Numbered from the stretch's first letter, positions 33,575-43,928 are shown. The stretch: 64,000 nt of DNA from Nemertoderma westbladi (GCA_032718475.1 JAUCBJ010009103.1:124001-188000); one strand, 5' to 3'. Notes: generated by a model from the sequence alone, not told the origin. Numbers and translations: made by a program.

Positions 33575-34271
33575 TTATTATTATTATTATTATTAAGATA
33601 TATCAACAATACAATACAATACAATACAATATAACATAAAGAACCATCATCACCATTACTATGTATATAACAATAATTGATGCAACTACAATATTAGCAG
33701 TACTGTATATTTAATAAACACGTGTCGCAACTGTCACCCAACTATAGGCGCTATTTCCGATTGTTGTTGTTGCTGTTATTGTTGTTGTTGTTGTTGTTGT
33801 TGATGTTGTATAGACTTAATCAATGTAATTCAATGAGCATTAGCACCTTTATACACGAGATAATGATAGGTAACATCAGCAGCATGGAAATGACTTCCCT
33901 GGAATTTTGCACCGATGATTTTTCTATCTTCGCAGTTGAAAAAATAAGGAACATAGTAGCAACACCGTCGTACTACATTTCTATAAAAAATATTCTCCAA
34001 TATTGTAAATAAATCTCCAGGATCATTACTTTCCGCAGAAATATAAGTTATATTTCGTAGCTCTTTCCAATAATTATACACTCTAGCTATTCATTTAGGT
34101 AGGACAGTGGCAGCATATGATGATATTGAATTGAAAATGAATTGGGGTCAATAAGACAGGCTACAGTTCCCATTGAGAGTGTTTAATTAATTGATTAACT
34201 CAAGACCCCCCCCACTCCCATATCTATAAATAATATGTGGAACATTATTTTGGTGTGTAACAGGAACCGAT
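33575..34271. other. Intergenic with simple repeats
   Basis: Contains (ATT)n at 33,574-33,596, (ATACA)n at 33,606-33,630 and (TTG)n at 33,762-33,806. A minus-strand 83-codon ORF (34,081-33,830; ending with SHFHAADVTYHYLVYKG) is open, but I do not recognise it. Confidence 0.4.
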
Positions 34272-34613
34272 TTATTTAGCTCTTTTGAACAATTTATTTA
34301 TTAGGAATATAAATTCATCCTTTAACACATGATTCCCACTCTCTGTTACCATGGCTAATATTTTATCGTAGGCCGAAGATTCGAACCGCGAGAATTCTTC
34401 GTCTAGTTGGAGTTCCCGGTAAACTTCTTTGATTAGAGTCACTTTCATAGGGTCTGGAATTCCGTAGTTACGCGCCAATACCTCTAACTGATGGTGATTG
34501 GCCAATTCAACAGCCTTAACAACCAACCACGAACATTTATTGCACTCAATGTCCGTGCCAATCTTACCTGTGACGTCAGGGTCTCCATAGCAATCGAGAT
34601 AGTCGTCCTGCAA
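34272..34613 (-). pseudogene. FDPS: FDPS-like, C-terminal piece
   Basis: 113 open codons beginning LQDDYLDCYGDPDVTGKIG, preceded by ATCCAG, a possible splice acceptor. It holds the second aspartate-rich motif (DDYLD), the GKIGTD loop and a C-terminus ending KLFKRAK, like the family's basic tail. The frame has no break, so decay is recent or this is a true last exon. Confidence 0.85.
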
Positions 34614-34899
34614 CTGGATAGTAGTTATGGGTTGTAAATAAATATCATTGTGTCTATGTCTTTAGGATAGTAAAGGCTGGAAGGATTCTTAAAACATAAA
34701 CCAACAAATATAGAATCCAAAAACGACGCAGAGCTATTCTTAACAAACTAAGCAAGCAAATTGCGAGTTTCAAACTAATTTATAAACCACATATAGTCAT
34801 GGGGTAGTGGAAGACTCGGAAGAGCTATCATTATTAATTGTACCAAAGTTAAATTTACAACAGGTTCATCAAGGTCCTTATGGTCCTAATTTAACCTCA

Positions 34900-35145
34900 A
34901 TGCTACGCCGGTCCCCGCCAAGCTTGAGACTTGAACAAAGCCGCTTCAGCTTCGCAGGACATTGCTTTCGCCGTGAGTACCAGCCTCTGCGGCATATTCA
35001 TGGAGAAAGAAAGCGATAGACAGCCCTTGACTTTCTTGGGACGCCTCTTACAGCTAAAAGGCATCGGATTTGAAGATTCGGATAATCTCGCGAAAGTCAT
35101 GGATCGTGATTGGAGAGCATTTTTATTAAAATTTGATAGACCCAC
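34900..35145 (+). mobile_element. LINE 3'-end fragment (family A)
   Basis: Plus-strand sequence reading SLRLEQSRFSFAGHCFRREY, then RQPLTFLGRLLQ and FEDSDNLAKVMDRDWRAF. It is a diverged family A copy lying antisense between FDPS-like pieces 3 and 4. Its 3' end coincides with the apparent GT splice donor at 35,144-35,145. Confidence 0.75.
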
Positions 35146-35394
35146 CTGGAAGAATCCTCCGATCTCTAGAAGAATCTCTTTAGCAGAAGAATGAACATCC
35201 AATGAATGTATCGAGTTGAGATGCATACCAAGTACTACTGGTAAATAACAGGAATAATACGAAGTCTTGTTGACAACTATAGATAAATATTTTTCCATAT
35301 TGAAGTTATTTGAAGGCGGTTCGCCTTTTCTAGAGTAAGCCATATCTAGTGTCTGTCCGATTACCGTCAGCAGTGAGCAGTTCAACAACTCGTC
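35146..35394 (-). pseudogene. FDPS: FDPS-like, middle piece
   Basis: Open minus-strand frame with IGQTLDMAYSRKG, EKYLSIVVNKTSYYSCYLPV and AKEILLEIGGFFQ, colinear with FDPS before the second Asp-rich motif. It ends TTCCAG|GTGGGT, a possible donor. Its 5' edge is next to the (ATT)n stretch. Confidence 0.85.
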
Positions 35395-35414
35395 GAGAAT
35401 AATAATAATAATAT

Positions 35415-35549
35415 TAACAAAGCGTCATTGACGGCACAGTCTCTGTTGTTATCGCGTTTATACCAACATGGCTTACCTCGTCGGGTAATAGAGTGGTCTA
35501 TTATATCATCGAATACTATTGCATAGGCCTGTAGCATCTCAACGCACCA
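35415..35549 (-). pseudogene. FDPS: FDPS-like, first Asp-rich motif piece
   Basis: Encodes VEMLQAYAIVFDDIIDHSIT, then RRGKPCWYK and VNDALL. It contains the first catalytic DDxxD motif and the RRG block. Its upstream neighbour in the gene lies beyond the 3.1-kb transposon, at 38,690. Confidence 0.85.
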
Positions 35550-35621
35550 ACATGAGAGTAAAAACCCAAGCGATCATTTTGTGAACATCCAATGATATTG
35601 CCTGTTTTATAAATGCTTTAA

Positions 35622-37704
35622 CCCTTTGCTGCGCAGTGTTGTTCCGGAACAACATTCCTATTATTGGCTCTCCTAATCTCAGAATGGTAATATGTGATAT
35701 CTGATTGGTTGATATGGGTTGTCAACATGTTTCTTGTACCTGAGGATCAGTTTCGTTTGCTTTCAAGAGGGAAATTTGAACATTGGCTTACATATTGTGA
35801 GCATATGCTTCAATAAGCGGTAATTGAAAAAACATGTGCATTCATAATGTTAAAAAATGCAATTCCCTTTAATTTTTCCGTTCCAAAAAAATTGAGTAGA
35901 TAGGAAAACATGTCTAAGATGATTTTCGAATGCTCCAATAGATTGTTAATAGATTTTAACCAAGTTAGTAGTGTTTTAAAGATTGTTGTCCCACAACAAC
36001 ATTGCCCATTTAAGAAAGCTAAAATTACACTGTTATTAGTTTTTATTTCTCAGTTATTTAGGTGGTGTCTCATAACTCATCTGGTGTCTCATCTAATATT
36101 TATTATTATTACCTATTCAGATTTTTATGCTTGCGAATTAATTGTTCGGTAACTTAAACGAAACCTTAAGGTTCGATTATTTATGGCAGCAGTAGTACCA
36201 GTACTCTTATATGGGAGTCCATGCTGGGCTATAACTGCAGAGGATACCAAATCTCTGGGTGGCACTTTCACAAGAATTTTGCGCTGAGTTCACTCTGTCA
36301 AGTACAAGGAACACATCTTCAACCAAACTCTATATAGCATTGGAGGTTTTCCAGTAATCTTCACTAGCTTGACACTTGAACGGAACCGCCTCCGCTTTGC
36401 AGGACATTGCTTTCGCCGTGAGGACCAGCCAGTGCATAACCTTGTGCTTTGACGCTCTCATGGAGCGAATAAGCATGGTGTACAGCCCATGACTTTCTTG
36501 AGACGCATCTTAAAGGACACTGACCTTGAAGATGCGGATGATCTAGCAAATGTCATGGCTCATGGGTTGTTGCAGCGCAATTTTATCGACAAGCCGGCAC
36601 AGCATTCTTAATATATATGTAATAAATATATAATGCAGCTGTAATGCAGCATGCCGATCGTAGTAGTAGTAGTTCACTATGTCAAGTACAATGCACACCT
36701 CTCCAACCAGACACTATATAACATTGGAGGTGTGTCTCATTGGTTCCCCCAAGCTTGACACTAAAATAAAGCCGCCTCCGCTTTGTAGGACATTGCTTTT
36801 GCCGTGAGGACCAGCCAGTGCATAATCTTTTGCTTTGGAGGCCTCATGGAGTGAATACGCATAGTGGACAGCCCATGACTTTTTTGAGACGCATCTTGAA
36901 CGACACTGGCTTTAAAATACGGATGATCTAGCCAAAATGTCATGGGTGATTGGCAGTTGTGGCGGCGAAATTTTGTCGACAATCCGGCACAGCATTCTTA
37001 ATATATATGTAATATATATATAATGCAGCTGCAATGCAGCATGCTGACCGTAGTAGTAGTAGTTCACTGTGTCAAGTACAATGCAGACATCTCCAACTAG
37101 ATACTATAAAACATTGGAGGTGCCTCTCATTGGTTCCCCCCAAGCTTGACACTACTGTAGAACAAAGCCGCCTCCGCTTTGCAGGACATTGCTTTCGCCG
37201 CGAGGACCAGCCAGTGCATAATCTTATGATTTGGCAGCCTCCTGGAGTGTATAAGAATGGTGGACAGCCCATGACTTTCTTGAGACGCATCTTGAAGGAC
37301 ACTGGCTTTGAAGATGCGGATGATCTAGCAAATGTCATGGGTTATAGGGAGTTATGGCGGCGAAATTTTGTCGACAAGCCGGCAAAGTTTTCTTAAAAAT
37401 GCAGCTCCAATGCAGCATGCCGATCCTTGGAGTAGTAGTTCGGTACCAGAACAAAGAGAAGGTGTATTCAATTGTCATACCAGATAGTAATGACAGTGGG
37501 AAAGATGAATCTGATTCTATTTTACCAAATATTATTGCTACCTTTAATGCTCATTGTTGTTCCTGAACAACATTCATTAAAAATATTCAAAAAATAAAAA
37601 ATAAATTTTTTTTGGCATTAATGTGTTCTTTTAGACTGTTTTCAGTTTATCTAACCTAAAAAAAAATTTTTTAAACCAGTAAAAATAATTCGAGCAGCAA
37701 AGGG
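35622..37704. mobile_element. piggyBac-like element, nested
   Basis: Terminal inverted repeats CCCTTTGCTGC...GCAGCAAAGGG flanked by TTAA on both sides (35,618-35,621 and 37,705-37,708). Subterminal TTGTTCCGGAACAACATTC and its relative TTGTTCCTGAACAACATTC lie near the two ends. The boundaries are proved by the uninterrupted right arm of the host transposon, which keeps the single TTAA (38,618-38,621). There is no complete transposase; PDSNDSGKDESDSILPN at about 37,480-37,530 may be a scrap of an acidic transposase N-terminus. Confidence 0.9.
36152..37437 (+). mobile_element. Trimer of family A LINE 3' ends
   Basis: Three head-to-tail copies of the same LINE end. Landmarks GTCAAGTACAA at 36,297, 36,681 and 37,071 give periods of 384 and 390 bp. 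Each has the RLRFAGHCFRRED block, WRRNFVDKPA, ATATATGTAATA, GCAGCTGCAATGCAGCATGC and (TAG)n. The first copy starts further upstream (MAAVVPVLLYGSPCW). GTTCGGTA flanks the whole cluster (36,144-36,151 and 37,438-37,445), which looks like one target duplication. The third copy has the longest open frame (37,034-37,396). Confidence 0.85.
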
Positions 37705-37708
37705 TTAA

Positions 37709-38519
37709 GTTGTTATGGGATGTTCTGTTTGATTGGTTGTTGTGTGATTTACTTGCTAATCTTGGCCAGTATTAAATACACTAAATCAACAAGCACTGAT
37801 CAATGTGTACAGATATACAGTAGGAGTCAATATGTTTCACAGGAGGCATGATGGAGGGAGGGGGGGGGGGATTTTCGAAAACCTATCTTGGCGCTTGGTG
37901 AATTAAAAGCACATCCCGGCGAATTAGCAATGATAATTATTAAGTGAGGGAAAGGAGCAGGTTGCTGTGGCAGGACAATGGATAGAATAATAATGATTTT
38001 TATTACGTACTATATTTATTATTTATTTTGGAATAAAGATGTAAGGTAAAAAGAGCACGACATTGACATTTTCGTCGACATTGACTGATTGACGTCGTCG
38101 GGATGTGCTGTGCAGTTTTCCGATGTCGGATTATATTACTTTTCTCTGTAAATCTTTTCTCGCAATGGGTACCGGTACACGTATAATAATCTTTTTCACA
38201 ATTCATTATTAGGGCCTACTGTATTACGTATTATTTACCTACTTTAAATGTCCAGTTACTGCTGTATTGTACGATATGACAGTATTTTACAAAGATTAAA
38301 GCTGTAAAGAGGTCTGGCCTCTATCCTAGAACCTAGCACCTAGACCTAGAGCAAGAGTCCATCAATTGTATTATATTCTTAAGTACATTCCTGCATTCTG
38401 TCATTATTACGTCAGTCACTGCAAACAATCACTCATAGCGTCATAGGTAAGTGTGTTAGAGTCTGAGAGTACATGTAGAGCTACCAGCATACTGCTAATA
38501 TTTAAATGTAAACTACTAA
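37709..38519. other. Interior of the TIR transposon
   Basis: Left arm continuation followed by non-coding sequence, including a G-run at 37,860-37,870. A 67-codon minus-strand ORF (38,206-38,003) contains CTGTHC...HRKTAQH, which can be read as a C-X4-C-X12-H-X5-H zinc-finger pattern. It is too short and isolated to call a gene. Confidence 0.4.
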
Positions 38520-38689
38520 GTTACATTGATCGCTTGTTGATTTAGTGCATTTAATACTGGCCAAGATTAGCAAGTAAATCTCACAACAACCAATCAAACA
38601 GAACATCCCATAACAACTTAAAGCATTTATAAAACAGGCAATATCATTGGATGTTCACAAAATGATCGCTTGGGTTTTTACTCTCATGT

Positions 38690-38826
38690 AACGCACCACC
38701 CCAGTACGTAGGCTTTACGTAGGCCTTCCGGGTCTACCGGTCCTTCCCTAGTAAACTGGTACGTCATAACAGTCAGCATACCGCGAGTGTACTTCCCGCC
38801 GATTACGTTGTATTCTAGTATTTCGC
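38690..38826 (-). pseudogene. FDPS: FDPS-like, upstream piece
   Basis: The minus strand reads LREILEYNVIGGKYTRG, MLTVMTYQ, then LRKAYVLGWCV, colinear with the GGK-RG and GWC-VE regions of FDPS. An in-frame TGA lies just before LRE, and the sequence then turns into an unrelated repeat. Confidence 0.8.
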
Positions 38827-38840
38827 GTAGTCATTTGTAG

Positions 38841-38935
38841 TTATTTGAGTCGATTTTCCCCTGGAGAGAGATAAATTTTGTTTGCGTAGAAAGTCTCCCC
38901 CACCCCCCCCCCCCCCCCCCCCCCCCCATCTGGCA
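38841..38935 (-). repeat. Dispersed repeat with C25 tract
   Basis: The reverse complement contains ATCTCTCTCCAGGGGAAAAT and a GGGGGA-CTTTC motif, which are also found in the C2CD5 intron (about 25,530-25,595). A run of 25 C lies at 38,903-38,927. It marks a probable transposon edge against the FDPS-like piece. Confidence 0.55.
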
Positions 38936-39627
38936 GAAGCAAAAGGTGATTTTCACTTTCGGATATTTCGCCCTATAGCAACAGACTGGAGAACTGCGCA
39001 CCGATAGCATTCTTCACAAAGAGGCATCATGTGGTAGCACATATGACAAGATTCAGGTTAAACGAATTAAAATCACGGAAATGGGAGAAGGTTTGCACTT
39101 TCAGACATTTCGCACTCTAGCGGTAGACTGGGGAACTGCAGACCGAAAACGACCCTAGAAAGACACAGGATGTATGTTCTATCACATATCTGACATGTTT
39201 CAGTTTGAACGGATCATAAATAAGGAATGGGTCATATATGTATTATAGATAGTAAGATAGGTAGACTGTTAGGTTGCCTTTGGGCAGCTTTTGTTGTACT
39301 ATATACAATACAATATATATTTAATGCAAAATACGGAAAAATGTGCCTTTTTTATCACTGACATACAGGGCCGGATTAATGACTTGGCGGCCCGGGTGCA
39401 CTTTTGAAATTTTCACTAGCGCTCCCCCTACAACACCCCCCCCCCCCCAGGATTTATATTATGCATTTTCAACTTAATATAATTAACTAAAAGGAATCCC
39501 CACCACTGAAATTAAACTGGTCACCACTGGTATAAATTAAAAATTTTATACCATTTTAGTTTCAAAAATTACCTTGAACAGTATTCTGTTACAGTATTGT
39601 GCAGGCTATACAATATTGTGCATACTG
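38936..39627. other. Intergenic with hAT-like terminus
   Basis: No gene. Two diverged copies of a ~150-bp segment (GCACTTTC-GGA-ATTTCGC...AGACTGG-GAACTGC at about 38,950 and 39,090) form an imperfect tandem repeat. CAGGGCCGGATTAAT at 39,366 resembles a hAT-type transposon terminus; no matching inverted end was found. Another C-run follows at about 39,436. Confidence 0.4.
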
Positions 39628-39755
39628 CAGCCTCATGGGGAGAATAAAGCTGCGGACAGCATGACTTTCATGGAATGTCTTGGGTGATCGGCCATTCACT
39701 TTTATTTCATGCAACTGCAATGCAGAATGCCGATTTTAGATAGATAGATTACTCA
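39628..39755 (+). mobile_element. LINE 3'-end fragment (family A), decayed
   Basis: Contains GCCTCATGGGGAGAATAA, GGACAGCATGACTTTCATGG and GCAACTGCAATGCAGAATGC, ending in (TAGA)n. It is a deleted copy of the same LINE tail. Confidence 0.6.
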
Positions 39756-40521
39756 CTACAGGCAAACTACAGTACATACAGTGTATAAGGACAACCTACT
39801 GGGTCTATCCTTTGTTCCTCTATGGGTTTACTGTATGGCACGTCTTAATTTATCTATATTTTTTCCACCTCTTCCATTACACTTAATGGGTCTATCATTG
39901 ACCCGCCCTACCTTAATAGATATATACCCTTTGTCCCGCCGCCCATTAACTTAGAGATTACTAATTGTGTCCAACCTGTGTAATCTCCCGGTTCTGGACC
40001 TGTATGTATATTGCTAAAAGGTATAGGCTTATATTTAAGTTGCCAATTGTGTTTATCAGTAACGGATAATAAATGCACCATCCGAGAACACAAATAATAT
40101 AATCATATTTACGTGCACTCAAAATATAACATCAAAACTGAAGAAAAATATCTGTAACAATACACTGACATTCAAATAATTTATTTCAGCTTGAATACGA
40201 AATTAATTTCTTAAAAAAAATATATTTTATTTTTTTCAGTTTTTATTATCATTATTCTTTTGATATTTCATGGATTAATACAAGACCTGAAAAAGTTACC
40301 AATTATGATATATACAGATACTTAAAGAGGGTTATGAACCCTATAGCAATGATTTAATACTTCCATAACATAAAATTTTGTGTTGTGTCATTTTCAGTGC
40401 AACACAATTTAGAGGATGTCAATTTTAGTTTTTACATGATAATTTTAGTTGCTAGGCCAACTGTCACGGAGTGATAAACTTAATTTAGATGATCTTCGAT
40501 ACAGATTTCGTGAAAATTTGA
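39756..40521. other. Intergenic, no gene seen
   Basis: AT-rich sequence. A 61-codon ORF (40,093-39,908, minus) has no recognised domain. Confidence 0.4.
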
Positions 40522-43500
40522 GTTCCGTTCAGTGTACCTGAACGTTCAGTGTACCTGGACGTTCAGTGTACCTGGACGTTCAGTGTACCTGGACGTTCAG
40601 TGTACCTGAACGTTCAGTGTACCTGGACGTTCAGTGTACCTGGACTTTCAGTGTACCTGGACGTTCAGTGTACCTGGACGTTCAGTGTACCTGGACGTTC
40701 AGTGTACCTGGACGTTCAGTGTACCTGAACGTTCAATGTACCTGGACGTTCAGTGTACCTGGACTTTCAGTGTACCTGGACGTTCAGTGTACCTGGACGT
40801 TCAGTGTACCTGGACGTTCAGTGTACCTGGACGTTCAGTGTACCTGAACGTTCAGTGTACCTGGACGTTCAGTGTACCTGGACTTTCAGTGTACCTGGAC
40901 GTTCAGTGTACCTGGACGTTCAGTGTACCTGGACGTTCAGTGAACCTGAACGTTCAATGTACCTGGACGTTCAGTGTACCTGGACTTTCAGTGTACCTGG
41001 ACGTTCAGTGTACCTGGACGTTCAGTGTACCTGAACGTTCAGTGTACCTGGACTTTCAGTGTACCTGGACGTTCAGTGTACCTGGACGTTCAGTGTACCT
41101 GAACGTTCAATGTACCTGGACGTTCAGTGTACCTGGACTTTCAGTGTACCTGGACGTTCAGTGTACCTGGACGTTCAGTGTACCTGGACGTTCAGTGTAC
41201 CTGGACGTTCAGTGTACCTGAACGTTCAGTGTACCTGGACGTTCAGTGTACCTGGACTTTCAGTGTACCTGGACGTTCAGTGTACCTGGACTTTCAGTGT
41301 ACCTGGACATTCAGTGTACCTGGACGTTCAGTGTACCTGGACGTTCAGTGTACCTGGACGTTCAGTGTACCTGGACGTTCAGTGTACCTGAACGTTCAAT
41401 GTACCTGGACGTTCAGTGTACCTGGACTTTCAGTGTACCTGGACGTTCAGTGTACCTGGACGTTCAGTGTACCTGGACGTTCAGTGTACCTGGACGTTCA
41501 GTGTACCTGAACGTTCAGTGTACCTGGACGTTCAGTGTACCTGGACTTTCAGTGTACCTGGACGTTCAGTGTACCTGGACTTTCAGTGTACCTGGACGTT
41601 CAGTGTACCTGGACGTTCAGTGTACCTGAACGTTCAGTGTACCTGGACGTTCAGTGTACCTGGACTTTCAGTGTACCTGGACGTTCAGTGTACCTGGAAG
41701 TTCAGTGTACCTGGACGTTCAGTGTACCTGGACGTTCAGTGTACCTGGACGTTCAGTGTACCTGGAAGTTCAGTGTACCTGGACGTTCAGTGTACCTGGA
41801 AGTTCAGTGTACCTGGACGTTCAGTGTACCTGGACGTTCAGTGTACCTGGACGTTCAGTGTACCTGGACGTTCAGTGTACCTGGACGTTCAGTGTACCTT
41901 GAGTTTCAGTGTACCTGGACGTTCGGTGTACCTGGACGTTCGGTGTACCTTGACGTTCAGTGTACCTGAACGTTCAGTGTACCTGGACGTTCAGTGTACC
42001 TGGACGTTCAGTGTACCTGGACGTTCAGTGTACCTGGACGTTCAGTGTACCTGGACATTCAGTGTACCTGGACGTTCAGTGTACCTGGACGTTCAGTGTA
42101 CCTGGACGTTCAGTGTACCTGGACGTTCAGTGTACCTGGACGTTCAGTGTACCTGGACGTTCAGTGTACCTGGACGTTCAGTGTACCTGGACGTTCAGTG
42201 TACCTGGAAGTTCAGTGTACCTGGACTTTCAGTGTACCTGGAAGTTCAGTGTACCTGGACGTTCAGTGTACCTGGAAGTTCAGTGTACCTGGACGTTCAG
42301 TGTACCTGGACGTTCAGTGTACCTGGACGTTCAGTGTACCTGGACGTTGAGTGTACCTGAACGTTCAGTGTACCTGGACGTTCAGTGTACCTGGACGTTC
42401 AGTGTACCTGGACTTTCAGTGTACCTGGACGTTCAGTGTACCTGAACGTTCAGTGTACCTGGACGTTCAGTGTACCTGGACGTTCAGTGTACCTGGACTT
42501 TCAGTGTACCTGGACTTTCAGTGTACCTGGACGTTCAGTGTACCTGGACGTTCAGTGTACCTGGACGTTGAGTGTACCTGAACGTTCAGTGTACCTGGAC
42601 GTTCAGTGTACCTGGACGTTCAGTGTACCTGGACTTTCAGTGTACCTGGACGTTCAGTGTACCTGGACGTTCAGTGTACCTGGACGTTGAGTGTACCTGA
42701 ACGTTCAGTGTACCTGGACGTTCAGTGTACCTGGACGTTCAGTGTACCTGGACTTTCAGTGTACCTGGACGTTCAGTGTACCTGGACGTTCAGTGTACCT
42801 GGACGTTCAGTGTACCTGAACGTTCAATGTACCTGGACGTTCAGTGTACCTGGACTTTCAGTGTACCTGGACGTTCAGTGTACCTGGACGTTCAGTGTAC
42901 CTGGACGTTCAGTGTACCTGGACGTTCAGTGTACCTGAACGTTCAGTGTACCTGGACGTTCAGTGTACCTGGACTTTCAGTGTACCTGGACGTTCAGTGT
43001 ACCTGGACTTTCAGTGTACCTGGACGTTCAGTGTACCTGGACGTTCAGTGTACCTGAACGTTCAGTGTACCTGGACGTTCAGTGTACCTGGACTTTCAGT
43101 GTACCTGGACGTTCAGTGTACCTGGAAGTTCAGTGTACCTGGACGTTCAGTGTACCTGGACGTTCAGTGTACCTGGACGTTCAGTGTACCTGGACGTTCA
43201 GTGTACCTGGAAGTTCAGTGTACCTGGACGTTCAGTGTACCTGGAAGTTCAGTGTACCCGGACGTTCAGTGTACCTGGACGTTCAGTGTACCTGGACGTT
43301 CAGTGTACCTGGACGTTCAGTGTACCTTGAGTTTCAGTGTACCTGGACGTTCGGTGTACCTGGACGTTTGGTGTACCTTGACGTTCAGTGTACCTGAACG
43401 TTCAGTGTACCTGGACGTTCAGTGTACCTGGACGTTCAGTGTACCTGGACGTTCAGTGTACCTGGACGTTTAGTGTACCTGGACATTCAGTGTACCTGGA

Positions 43501-43928
43501 CGTTCAGTGTACCTGGACGTTCAGTGTACCTGGACGTTCAGTGTACCTGGACGTTTAGTGTACCTGGACGTTCAGTGTACCTGGACGTTCAGTGTACCTG
43601 GACGTTCAGTGTACCTGGACGTTCAGTGTACCTGGAAGTTCAGTGTACCTGGACTTTCAGTGTACCTGGACGTTCAGTGTACCTGGAAGTTCAGTGTACC
43701 TGGACGTTCAGTGTACCTGGAAGTTCAGTGTACCTGGACGTTCAGTGTACCTGGACGTTCATTGTACCTGGACGTTCAGTGTACCTGGACGTTCAGTGTA
43801 CCTGGACGTTCAGTGTACCTTGAGTTTCAGTGTACCTGAACGTTCAGTGTACCTGAACGTTCGGTGTACCAGGACGTTCAGTGTACCTGGACGTTCAGTG
43901 AACCTGGACGTTCAGTGTACCTGGACGA
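40522..43928. repeat. 17-bp satellite array (~200 copies)
   Basis: Unit GTACCTGGACGTTCAGT, with variants at three positions (GAACGTT, GGACTTT, GGAAGTT). All three plus-strand frames are open for long stretches because the 17-bp unit reads through in every phase. Higher-order structure is clear: 119-bp blocks (7 units) recur at 40,634/40,753, 41,127/41,246, 41,535/41,654 and every 119 bp from 42,606 to 43,082. A longer block is duplicated at 1428 bp (84 units): CCTTGAGTTTCAG at 41,898 and 43,326, and the run of 119-bp blocks at 41,416 and 42,844. The array begins next to TTGAGTTCCGTTCAG, possibly the seed. Confidence 0.97.

Larger units (their letters stand above)
35550..38689. mobile_element. 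TIR DNA transposon with 9-bp duplication
   Basis: Ends ACATGAGAGTAAAAACCCAAG and its exact inverse CTTGGGTTTTTACTCTCATGT. The inverted arms are about 165-180 bp (the left arm is split by a piggyBac-like element: 35,550-35,621 plus 37,709-~37,805; the right arm is ~38,520-38,689). AACGCACCA flanks both sides (35,541-35,549 and 38,690-38,698). Without the nested insertion it would be about 1.05 kb. The 9-bp duplication and long TIRs suggest a non-autonomous Mutator- or P-like element; the superfamily is inferred. No transposase is seen. Confidence 0.88.
34272..38826 (-). pseudogene. FDPS: Farnesyl pyrophosphate synthase-like pseudogene, interrupted
   Basis: Pieces on the minus strand in order. 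(1) 38,826-38,690: LREILEYNVIGGKYTRG...LRKAYVLGWCV. (2) 35,549-35,415: EMLQAYAIVFDDIIDHSITR, the first Asp-rich motif DDIID, to NDALL. (3) 35,394-35,146: ELLNCSLLTVIGQTLD... to EIGGFFQ. (4) 34,613-34,272: DDYLD, the second Asp-rich motif, then GKIGTDIECNKCSWLVV to a stop. Active FDPS joins isoprenyl diphosphates to make farnesyl diphosphate. Pieces 1 and 2 are parted by a 3.1-kb transposon whose 9-bp duplication lies in the codons for W-C-V. Between 2 and 3 about 20-25 residues are replaced by (ATT)n with a frame change. Pieces 3 and 4 are parted by 532 bp with GT...AG ends at a codon boundary, either a true intron or an insertion. No N-terminal part is found. A dead copy is the best reading. 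Confidence 0.85.

Noticed and set aside
35910-36152. 80-codon ORF as piggyBac transposase
   Set aside because: No similarity to the transposase core and no catalytic aspartates in context; AT-rich hydrophobic chance ORF.
38003-38206. C2H2 zinc-finger gene
   Set aside because: One finger-like pattern in a 67-codon ORF with unusual spacing, inside a transposon; no support for a gene.
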